64,000 nt of DNA from Ascoidea asiatica. Taxonomy: Eukaryota; Ascomycota; Saccharomycetes; Ascoideales; Ascoideaceae. The stretch lies in contig BCKQ01000007.1 of the NCBI GenBank assembly GCA_001600695.1, positions 433,607 to 497,606 on the forward strand, written 5' to 3'. Below, one piece after another: positions 10,507 through 18,408 of this stretch (the first letter of the stretch is position 1; each line of letters opens with the position of its first letter). A program made the translations under genes and the position numbers. The notes beneath the pieces are model-generated. The model searched no databases, had not been told where the DNA came from, and saw only the letters and a list, made by a program, of their open reading frames with translations.

Positions 10507-10917
10507 TCTGCTGTTTTTGCAGTTTTTGCTGCTTTTGCGATTTTGTTTCCAGTTCCACTGTTTTTTTAGTTCTGTGTCAGAGCACTTAGATTTGAAGATG
10601 ACTTTCTCTTCATATGCTGGAAAGAGAAAAAAGTTGGGGAAATTGGCAACTTTATAAGTGAGTGCTCTTGAAAATGTTGATTCAAAATATATTTCAATCA
10701 GTAACTAAAAATTACCATAATTAAAATATTTCATTATTATTATCATTATTATTATTATTATTATTATTAAAAAGATAATTGTGTCAATAAAAATAATTCT
10801 TTTTTGTTAAAGTCCTCAAGAAAAATAAAAAGTTGCTATCAAAAATTCAAATATTTACTCTATTGTTATTTTCTTTTCAAAAAGTAATAAAAATCAATCA
10901 TCCAATTCAAAATTAAA

Positions 10918-11898
10918 ATGACTCCTTGTACAGCTAATAGTAATTCCAATAATTCAAATTTTTTAAATGATAGGTTCAAAAATTCTTCTTCAATGGTTAA
11001 ATATAATTCTACTGTTAAAATGATGAAAGGCTCACCTTTATCAAATAATAATAAATTAACTGATTCAACTAATACCAATTACAATAAAAGTGAACCTGTT
11101 TCACCAAAAGATACAAAAGCTAAATTCTATTCATATGAACAGCTTATTCCAAGTTCTTCCAATGAAAAGAATTCTTTTAAGAAAAGAACTGTTCGTTTTT
11201 ATTTTCCAAAAAAATTTGAAAAAGGTTCTGTAATTTTTACATCTGAAAATTCAGATTTTGATGATTATGAACAAAAAAAAGAACAAGAAAAAAAAAAGAA
11301 AAATGGAAAATTAGAAGAAAATGAAGAAGAATCTGAATCTGAATATGAATCTGGATTAGAATTTCTTCCAAATTGGCAAAGTGATACAGATAATAAGAAA
11401 TTTCTTCATCCTAATTATGATAGTAGTTGTGATTCTCTTTCTCAATCTTTATATGATGGTTCTGATAATCAATCAAATTCAGCTGTTGATTCAATTGAAT
11501 TTATTGATGCTCTTATTGAATCAAATAATAAAAAAAAATCATTAAATTTTAAAGGTACAAGTAGTAACAATATTAATAATAATAGTCAAAACCAGAATCA
11601 AAATCAAAATCAAAATAAAAATAAAAATAAAAATAAAAATAAAAATAAAACTAGTGATTATATTCCAAATCTTTTTTCATTAAATATTCCAAAAACAAAT
11701 GATTATAATTTTTTTCAAAATTTAAATGAATCTTTATTAAGAAAAATTCCAAATTTACCTTCAAATGATAATTTAAGTAACAAATTGAATAATAAATTAA
11801 ATAATAATTTGGAGATTAATAAGAATAATAATAATAAAAAAAGACCAATTGATTCAATTTCTTTAACTTATTCAAAAGATAAAAGACGTAAACTTTAA
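10918..11898 (+). CDS. Hypothetical Asn/Ser-rich protein with basic C-terminus
   Basis: I do not recognise a family. The 326 residues begin with a Ser/Asn-rich segment. A denser stretch follows (KFYSYEQLIPSSSNEKNSFK, then RTVRFYFPKKFEKGSVIF, about residues 68-105) that is the best candidate for a conserved motif. Next come an acidic Glu/Asp/Ser region (residues 105-145) and an Asn-Gln/Asn-Lys dipeptide tract (about 225-245) from a hexanucleotide repeat. The C-terminal end is KKRPIDSISLTYSKDKRRKL, two basic clusters spaced like a bipartite nuclear localisation signal. A nuclear regulatory role is a guess from composition alone. The open frame, A-rich start context and codon use like its neighbours support a real gene. 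Confidence 0.65.
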   Translation: MTPCTANSNSNNSNFLNDRFKNSSSMVKYNSTVKMMKGSPLSNNNKLTDSTNTNYNKSEPVSPKDTKAKFYSYEQLIPSSSNEKNSFKKRTVRFYFPKKFEKGSVIFTSENSDFDDYEQKKEQEKKKKNGKLEENEEESESEYESGLEFLPNWQSDTDNKKFLHPNYDSSCDSLSQSLYDGSDNQSNSAVDSIEFIDALIESNNKKKSLNFKGTSSNNINNNSQNQNQNQNQNKNKNKNKNKNKTSDYIPNLFSLNIPKTNDYNFFQNLNESLLRKIPNLPSNDNLSNKLNNKLNNNLEINKNNNNKKRPIDSISLTYSKDKRRKL

Positions 11899-12207
11899 TA
11901 CATAATTTATCTAAATTTTAAGTATAGAAAGCATTTTAAATTTTTTCCATTTTTCTTTAATCATTTTATAGATATTCAACCCCATTTCCTTTTCAACCTT
12001 TTTATTATTATTATTAAAAAAAATAAAAACATAGCAAACAAATAACAAATATTGAAATGAAATGAATATATAGTCAAAAGTAAAAAAAAGCTGTGATAAT
12101 GATTTTGATCAACAATTAACCCTTTTTTTTTGACCCGTTATAATTACATACATATAATAAACATACAATTTTTTTTTTTTTTTTTATTTTATTTAATATT
12201 TTTGTAA
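11899..12207. other. Convergent 3' region
   Basis: AT-rich space between a plus-strand and a minus-strand stop, with a long T tract near 12171-12185. Nothing else seen. Confidence 0.5.
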
Positions 12208-14193
12208 TTATTTTTTTCTTTCTTTCATTGCTTCTCTTGCTATACTTCTAGCTTCTTCAATTTCATTAGAAGTTCCTTGAGTTAAATCGCTTGCATATTT
12301 ATAAGCTTGATCCCAATTTTTATTTTTTAATTCATATTTTGCAAGCCAAAGTTTGGATTTACAAATTTCATCTGTTATACCATATTCACCTTCTTTTAAA
12401 CATAATTTCATATAAATTACTGCATTTGGTATATCTTTAATTTCTTGATATAAAATTGCTAATTTATATAAAATTATTGGATCCATATCAGATATTGATA
12501 AAACTCTTCTATATGATTTTATACTTTCATTATATTTATGTAATTTTTCATAACAATTACCTAAAGCTTGCCACATTCTTTTATCTAAAGGATTTAAAGC
12601 ACATGCTTTTTGATAATAATATAATGAATATAAATGCATATCTAAAACTTCATAAGCTTGACCTAAACCATACCAAGCTTTAAAATCTTTATTATTTGTA
12701 TCAACAGCTCTTCTATAACTTTCAATTGCTGCATGACTATTTTTTAATTCAACAAATTCATGACCCATTAAAGTCCAAGCTGATAAACATGATCTATTTA
12801 ATGTTAAAGCTCTTCTATAATACATTATTGCTTTTTCATGTTCAAATTTTAATGAATAATAATTTGCTATAATACAACAAGTTTCTGGTCTAAATTTATC
12901 AATTGAAGAAGCTAATTGAGCTAAATATGATAATTTTGCATTTTTTTCCATAACATATAAAATATTTGAATAAATATCTAAATCATCTAATCTAAAAGGA
13001 TCATTTAATAAAATATTATCAAAAATTCTTTCAGATTCTTGATAATCTAAATGATGATAAGATATTAAAGCATTTTGAATTTGAATAAAAGAAAATTTTG
13101 GAAAAATATTATTTAAAAAATTCAATTCTTTAATTAATAAAAAATTTTGTTGAAAAAATTCTTGATGAATAACAACAGAAAAAAAATTTATCATAATATT
13201 TTTATTATTTAATTTAATTTGTTTTAAAAATTTTTTTGATAAATTCGAATTTGTTGAAATATTATTTGGATTAAAATTTATAAACCGATTTAAAAATGCT
13301 AAAGCTTCATCAAATGAAGAAATACTTGAAATTAATTCTTGCCAACATGACCAATTATATGGATATAATAATAAAGATTTATATAAAGATTCTTGAGCTG
13401 AAGTTTTATTTTTTTGTTTTAATAATGTAATTCCATTAAGATAATATATAAAAGGATTTAAATATTCTTCATTTTTTTTATCTATTTTTTTATCTTTATT
13501 TTTTTTCTCAATTTTATTATTATTTATCTCATTATTTATGTCTTTAATTGAATCTTTACTTTTATTATTTTTACTATTCTTATCATTATTATTGATATTA
13601 TTATTGTCATTATCATTGTCATTATCATTATCATTATCATTTTCAATATCTATTTTGTCTTTATCAAGTTCAGTATCATTTTCATTATCATGTTCATTTA
13701 ATTCAATATAATTATCAATTTCTTTCAAAATTAAAGGTAAAGATAAATTTTGAGCAATTGAATCTTGTTGACCTAAAACACCTTCAGTATCTTCTTCTTT
13801 CTTTTTCTCCCCAGAAAGATACATTGAATATAATTTAATGAATAAAGATAAAGAAGATTTTGATTTTTTTAAAATATTAAAACATCTTGAAAATTCTTTA
13901 CAATCAAAATATGATTTTGCTAACATTATTTTATCCATTTCTTTTAAGAAAAAAGGATTTGATTGATAATTGGATATACTAAATGAGTTTAAACTGGTAT
14001 TAGAGCCTACTGTTGTTGTTGTTGTTGTTTCTATTAAATTTGATTCATTTTCAATTTCAACTAATCCATTCAAAGCTTCTGCAGACCATTTAGCGCTGGA
14101 ATAAAGACATAAAAAAGATAAAGTTGTGAAAGATTCTCTGAGTTCGTGTCTAATTGGAAGTAGGTCTTCTTCTTTTATATTTGATAGATTCAT
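12208..14193 (-). CDS. CDC23: Anaphase-promoting complex subunit Cdc23/Apc8
   Basis: The 661-residue TPR protein is a little longer than S. cerevisiae Cdc23 (626). The N-terminal helical part contains the family's SAKWSAEALNGL-type stretch. An acidic Asp/Asn repeat insertion (about residues 165-240) from GAT/AAT codons follows and explains the extra length. From about residue 250 come tandem 34-residue TPRs. The most conserved run is FRPETCCIIANYYSLKFEHE, then AIMYYRRALTLNRSCLSAWT, LMGHEFVELKNSHAAIESYR and AWYGLGQAYEVLDMHLYSLY. Cdc23 is a scaffold subunit of the APC/C ubiquitin ligase that triggers anaphase and mitotic exit. Downstream on the same strand is nothing co-regulated that I can see. 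Identification is confident. Confidence 0.94.
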   Translation of the reverse strand: MNLSNIKEEDLLPIRHELRESFTTLSFLCLYSSAKWSAEALNGLVEIENESNLIETTTTTTVGSNTSLNSFSISNYQSNPFFLKEMDKIMLAKSYFDCKEFSRCFNILKKSKSSLSLFIKLYSMYLSGEKKKEEDTEGVLGQQDSIAQNLSLPLILKEIDNYIELNEHDNENDTELDKDKIDIENDNDNDNDNDNDNNNINNNDKNSKNNKSKDSIKDINNEINNNKIEKKNKDKKIDKKNEEYLNPFIYYLNGITLLKQKNKTSAQESLYKSLLLYPYNWSCWQELISSISSFDEALAFLNRFINFNPNNISTNSNLSKKFLKQIKLNNKNIMINFFSVVIHQEFFQQNFLLIKELNFLNNIFPKFSFIQIQNALISYHHLDYQESERIFDNILLNDPFRLDDLDIYSNILYVMEKNAKLSYLAQLASSIDKFRPETCCIIANYYSLKFEHEKAIMYYRRALTLNRSCLSAWTLMGHEFVELKNSHAAIESYRRAVDTNNKDFKAWYGLGQAYEVLDMHLYSLYYYQKACALNPLDKRMWQALGNCYEKLHKYNESIKSYRRVLSISDMDPIILYKLAILYQEIKDIPNAVIYMKLCLKEGEYGITDEICKSKLWLAKYELKNKNWDQAYKYASDLTQGTSNEIEEARSIAREAMKERKK

Positions 14194-14557
14194 TATGCAA
14201 CAGTTATTATATTAATTGTATCCAAATCCAATTCCATTCATGATTACTCAATTTCTTTTATTTCTTCTTGTTGTTCTTCTTCTCTTCTTCTTGGACCTTG
14301 TTTTGTTTTGAATTAGATTCATGTAAACACTCAGCAGGCAGAAACTGTAAACACTGTCGTAAATGCCGTTACCCTCCCGCTGTTATTAATTTGATTGAAA
14401 CCCTTTCCTGTTGTTAAAAGTGTATTGGAAGATGAAATTATATTGAAAAAAAAAAGTATATTAAACATTAAACAAATACAGAATGAAACAAAGAAACAAA
14501 GAAACTAAATAGTAAAGAGATTATAAGTGAATTAGGAAGTATTTATATACAATATAA
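14194..14557. other. CDC23 promoter / CDC73 3' flank
   Basis: Intergenic space between two minus-strand genes. The first 150 bases upstream of CDC23 contain a TTC-rich pyrimidine tract; the rest is AT-rich. No gene seen. Confidence 0.5.
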
Positions 14558-15943
14558 TTAAAATCCATGGTTTTTCTTACCCCAACCTTTTGCAATCATT
14601 GATTTTTCTAAATTTTCCCAAAACCATTCTGCAATTTGTTTATCTTTAAATCTTAAATCTCTATCTAATTGAACTTTTTCAACATTCCATTTATTAACTT
14701 TTTCAGGTATAATTTCACCATTATAATTAAAGTAATAACCTTTAATTTTTGAGAAAAGTATATTCGGATCAGACCATAAATAAGTTTTAAATTGCCACTC
14801 TTGACCAGTTGTAAAAATTGCAACAACTCTATCCCAATATTCTATTTTAGTAAAAAGATCAGTTGAATTAACAACCATAAATTTTAATTTTCCTAAAACT
14901 TTTGAAGTTCTTTGAATTTTAAGTAAATTTAAATGACTTGAATTTGTAATATCAGGTATTTGAAATTTTCCATTTTCTAAAAATTCTTTAATATTTAACA
15001 TTGTAATTAATGCAGTTGAAGATGGTGAAATAATTATAATTGGTGTTATTCTTTTATTATTATTTTTATTTATTGTTAATCTTGATGAAGATGTTGATGA
15101 TGATAATAATGATGATCCTGGTATTGATGTTGAGCCAGGTTTATTTATTGATGATGTATTTGATTTTATAAAGGAATTTGAATTAGATGAACCTCTATTT
15201 GATGAATAATGATCTTTTAATTGAGAAATAATTTTAATTTCTACATCTTTTGTAAGATAATTAAAATTGATTAATTTTGAACCATGAAGATATGTATTAT
15301 GATCAATTAAACTTCTTTCATTTGATAAAACTTTTTGTAAAAAATCATTATCAATACTATTACTATTATTATTATTATAACTTAAATTTTTACTATTACT
15401 ATAACTAGTGGTACTAGTAATACTATTCAAAGTATTATTATTTAAATCATTATTTAATGATAAATTACTATCATTATTATTATTATTATTATTATTTGTT
15501 TGACTAGACTGTTGCAGTGATTGACTATTATCAGTTGTACTTGAATTTTCAATTAATTGAAAAGAAGATAAATCATTTGATTTACCATTTAAATAAGAAT
15601 TTAATTGAGATCTTTGATGAAATGATAAAGTTGTAATTTTTTTGAATTGAGAATCTTTAAAATAATCAGAACCTAAAGAATTTTGATGTAAAAAGCATTG
15701 AATAATTGATTGAAAATTAATTTTTGAATTAATATTATTAATATCTGAATATAAATTAGTTTTTATAAAAATATTAAATAATTTATACTTTAATTTATCA
15801 TTTGAATTATAAATTTTTATAGAATCAATATCTTCAGTTAATTCTTTTGAAATTAAATTAGTATCTTTTGAAGAAATTAATTCAAATCCATAATTTTTAA
15901 TAATTGAATTACGAAATAAATCTACTGCATTTTCTTCTGACAT
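14558..15943 (-). CDS. CDC73: Paf1 complex subunit Cdc73 (parafibromin homologue)
   Basis: The 461-residue protein compares with 393 in S. cerevisiae. The C-terminal Ras-like domain (about residues 299-461) is clear. It opens with ITPIIIISPSSTALITMLNI, continues through KLKFMVVNSTDLFTKIEYWD and TGQEWQFKTYLW, and ends with RFKDKQIAEWFWENLEKSMI before KGWGKKNHGF. The N-terminal region carries DLFRNSI and the family's early helices. The middle has Asn/Ser tracts that account for the extra length. Cdc73 joins Paf1, Ctr9, Leo1 and Rtf1 on elongating RNA polymerase II and promotes histone modification and 3'-end formation. The ATG at 15943 is the first in frame. The call is secure. Confidence 0.94.
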   Translation of the reverse strand: MSEENAVDLFRNSIIKNYGFELISSKDTNLISKELTEDIDSIKIYNSNDKLKYKLFNIFIKTNLYSDINNINSKINFQSIIQCFLHQNSLGSDYFKDSQFKKITTLSFHQRSQLNSYLNGKSNDLSSFQLIENSSTTDNSQSLQQSSQTNNNNNNNNDSNLSLNNDLNNNTLNSITSTTSYSNSKNLSYNNNNSNSIDNDFLQKVLSNERSLIDHNTYLHGSKLINFNYLTKDVEIKIISQLKDHYSSNRGSSNSNSFIKSNTSSINKPGSTSIPGSSLLSSSTSSSRLTINKNNNKRITPIIIISPSSTALITMLNIKEFLENGKFQIPDITNSSHLNLLKIQRTSKVLGKLKFMVVNSTDLFTKIEYWDRVVAIFTTGQEWQFKTYLWSDPNILFSKIKGYYFNYNGEIIPEKVNKWNVEKVQLDRDLRFKDKQIAEWFWENLEKSMIAKGWGKKNHGF

Positions 15944-16358
15944 TTTTTAGATTGTTATTTGATACTAATCTTTATTGAATATTTATGATTATTTATCAGT
16001 TTCTAATCAAAAGATTAATAAATTAATAGAGCAATAAACTAATATTTATTTTCGAGAGTTCACTCAGTTGTTTGTTATCTACTTGAATGAAAAACAAAAA
16101 CCGGAAAGCACGTGCCAGTTTGTATAACTATTTGGTCGGAATACTAAATGTATCAGTGTAAAAGGAAATAATTAAAAAAATACAGTAATAAATAGTCAGG
16201 TGATACCGTCGGAAATACATTTATAATAATATTAATTATGATCTATTTAAATAAATAATTGATTTATTGAGTTTTCTATCTATTTATTAATCTATTTGAT
16301 TGGATTGATAATTGAATTATATAAATTATAATTTGAAAGTATTATTAATATTTGATGG
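15944..16358. other. CDC73 promoter / TRR1 3' flank
   Basis: AT-rich intergenic space. A CACGTG core occurs at about 16111 next to AACCGGAAAG. No gene seen. Confidence 0.5.
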
Positions 16359-17315
16359 CTATTCTAATTCAGATAAATATTTTTCAGCATCTAAAGCAGC
16401 CATACAACCAGAACCAGCACTTGTAATTGCTTGTCTATATCTTTTATCTTGAACATCACCAGCTGCAAATACACCAACAACATTAGTTAATGAAGAACCT
16501 GGAATTGTTTTAATATAACCATCTTGATCAGTATTAATTTGATTTTCAAAGATTTTAGTTGCAGGAGTATGACCAATAGCATAAAATAAACCATTAGCTT
16601 CAAGAGTTTTAATTTCATCTAATTTTGTATTTTTAATTTTTAAATTTGTTAAAAAATTTCCATCACCATTTGCTTCTAAAGTTATAGTATTAAATAAAAC
16701 TTCAATTTTTGAATTTGATAAAGCTCTTTTTTGCATTACAGTTGAAGCTCTTAGATGATCTTTTCTAACAATTAAATAAACTTTTGAACCATATTTTGTT
16801 AAAAATAAAGCTTCTTCACAAGCAGAATCTCCACCACCAATTACAACTAAAGGTTTATTTCTAAAAATTGGTACAGCACCATCACAAACAGCACATGCAC
16901 TTATACCTTTTTGCCAATATTTTTCTTCACCAGGTAAATGTAATCTTTTTGCAGAAGCACCAGTTGCAATAATTATTGAATCTGTTAATATTGGAGTTTC
17001 TGGATCCCATTCAGAATACAATTTAAATGGTTTTTCACTTAAATCAACTTTTGAAATAGTTTCAGTTATAATTTCAGTACCAAATTTTATACTTTGTTTT
17101 CTCATATTATCCATTAATTCAGAACCATTAAGACCTTCTGGAAAACCAGGAAAATTTTCAATTTCTGTTGTTGTTGTTAATTGTCCACCAGCTGCAATTC
17201 CATTTGCTAAAAAACCTTCATATAAAACTGGAGACATTTCTGCTCTTGCTAAATAAATAGCAGCAGTATGAGCTGCAGGACCAGAACCAATTATTGTTAC
17301 TTTATTATGAACCAT
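16359..17315 (-). CDS. TRR1: Thioredoxin reductase (NADPH)
   Basis: The 318-residue protein matches the yeast cytosolic enzyme length (319). FAD-binding [10 protein letters not shown] is at residues 11-20, the redox-active CAVC at 141-144, the NADPH-binding GGGDSA around 160-165, and the second FAD motif GVFAAGDV near the C-terminus. It reduces oxidised thioredoxin with NADPH. The ATG at 17315 gives the standard cytosolic start ([14 protein letters not shown]). The frame stays open for another 78 codons upstream without an AUG (see separate entry), suggesting a possible longer form. A Yap1-type site sits 253 bases upstream. CTG is not used. Identity is certain; the question is only whether a second, mitochondrial isoform exists. 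Confidence 0.97.
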   Translation of the reverse strand: MVHNKVTIIGSGPAAHTAAIYLARAEMSPVLYEGFLANGIAAGGQLTTTTEIENFPGFPEGLNGSELMDNMRKQSIKFGTEIITETISKVDLSEKPFKLYSEWDPETPILTDSIIIATGASAKRLHLPGEEKYWQKGISACAVCDGAVPIFRNKPLVVIGGGDSACEEALFLTKYGSKVYLIVRKDHLRASTVMQKRALSNSKIEVLFNTITLEANGDGNFLTNLKIKNTKLDEIKTLEANGLFYAIGHTPATKIFENQINTDQDGYIKTIPGSSLTNVVGVFAAGDVQDKRYRQAITSAGSGCMAALDAEKYLSELE

Positions 17316-17549
17316 TTTATTATTTTTATTATTATTATTATTATTAATTGTAGAATAATTTAATTTATTAGTTGTATTATTAATTATATTACTGTTATTG
17401 TTATTGTTATTATTTGAATAAGAATAAATTAAAGGAAAAGATAAAAAAGATAAATGATTGTAATTTGAAGAAGGATTAAACTTCTTAAATATAAAATTAT
17501 TAAACTTAAAAGGTGAAATTTTAAAAATTTTGAAATAAGGATAATTAAT
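17316..17549 (-). other. In-frame, AUG-less N-terminal extension of TRR1 (possible mitochondrial leader)
   Basis: Reading upstream of the TRR1 AUG in frame, no stop occurs for 78 codons until the TAA at 17550-17552. The encoded stretch contains no Asp or Glu. It is rich in Phe, Lys, Asn and Ser, beginning [20 protein letters not shown] and passing [15 protein letters not shown], then Asn tracts. That is presequence-like composition. No AUG exists on this strand between the TRR1 start and about 17797. Translation would therefore need a near-cognate codon (several AUU, some preceded by AAA) or an upstream exon. K. lactis is known to make both cytosolic and mitochondrial thioredoxin reductase from one gene; use here is inference. 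Confidence 0.5.
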
Positions 17550-17567
17550 TTACACTTGATAATATTA

Positions 17568-17574
17568 TTAGTAA
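17568..17574. promoter_or_regulatory. Yap1-type response element (TTAGTAA) upstream of TRR1
   Basis: TTAGTAA on the plus strand reads TTACTAA on the TRR1 strand, the classical Yap1/AP-1-like site. TRR1 is an established Yap1 target in S. cerevisiae. Position, 253 bases upstream of the AUG and just upstream of the open leader, suits a promoter site. It is a 7-mer of mostly A/T, so chance is possible. Confidence 0.5.
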
Positions 17575-18408
17575 GAATAAAGTTCTATAAATTATTACTT
17601 TTTTTTAACTTATAAAATATATTTATCGATTACTTATTTATAATTAATATTCTGGATTCTAGTTTAAATTAAATTGAATTGAAATTAAATGAGATTGAAA
17701 GAGATTGAATTAGAATATAATTTGAAATGAAATAAATGAATCCAGGTCTGGATATCTTACCTAAAAGCGTTAACACTGTTTTTACTCGAGGCCCCATAAT
17801 TAATAATTCCATTATAAATACGATTAAATGCCATTATCATTATAAATCAGTGCAATTCTGGCCAAAAGCAAAAAAAAAGACCCGAGAGAGCCCTACAATA
17901 AACCCCGGAACCGGAACTCCGTCAGTTTTAGGGCTCTGTTACTAACTGATCCACCCAATTCCCATTTAGTGTTTAATGTGGCGTGTAATAACCTCTTAAG
18001 TCAGGCTGTGCTTTGGACCCCGTTAAACACGGGGTTTACCATTCTTTCCACGTGCATATCTTTTTCTTGAGCATGCATGCCTGAAACAAAAAACAGACAA
18101 TAACAACAAGAATAACAATAATAACAATAGTAACAATTGTTGTTAACGCCAGCTCTCAAATCAACGTTTATTTGGCCATATTCGATATTGATCAAATTAA
18201 ACCAGATGGAAATAACCTGAAATAACTTGAAATAACTTGAAATAAAATATATCAAATAACACTGTTTAATTCAATTCAATTATACATCACTTACAGATCA
18301 ATTATAGATTCAATCAAGTTAGCTTAAGTACTTATTATCATTCTTTTTATTCGCTATTTCAAAGGAACAATAATGCTCTTTATTTCCTATTAATTGTTCA
18401 AAATTTAA
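17575..18408. other. Divergent promoter region TRR1-SEC2
   Basis: Small ORFs here look incidental. On the minus strand a 25-codon frame from the ATG at 17834 (MAFNRIYNGIINYGASSK...) ends at an AG|GTAAGA donor-like sequence (17755-17762). A 7-bp hairpin, ACCCCGT/ACGGGGT, lies at 18017-18035, and CACGTG and GCATGCATGC at about 18050-18080. SEC2 begins at 18409. Confidence 0.45.

Larger units (their letters stand above)
10247..10917. other. Intergenic region after PNS1
   Basis: No ORF of substance. It holds a 10-bp perfect inverted repeat (10408-10437), four tandem copies of a 9-base unit (10471-10506) and an ATT microsatellite at about 10733-10768. A poly-purine segment (GGAAAGAGAAAAAAG) lies near 10618. 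Confidence 0.55.
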
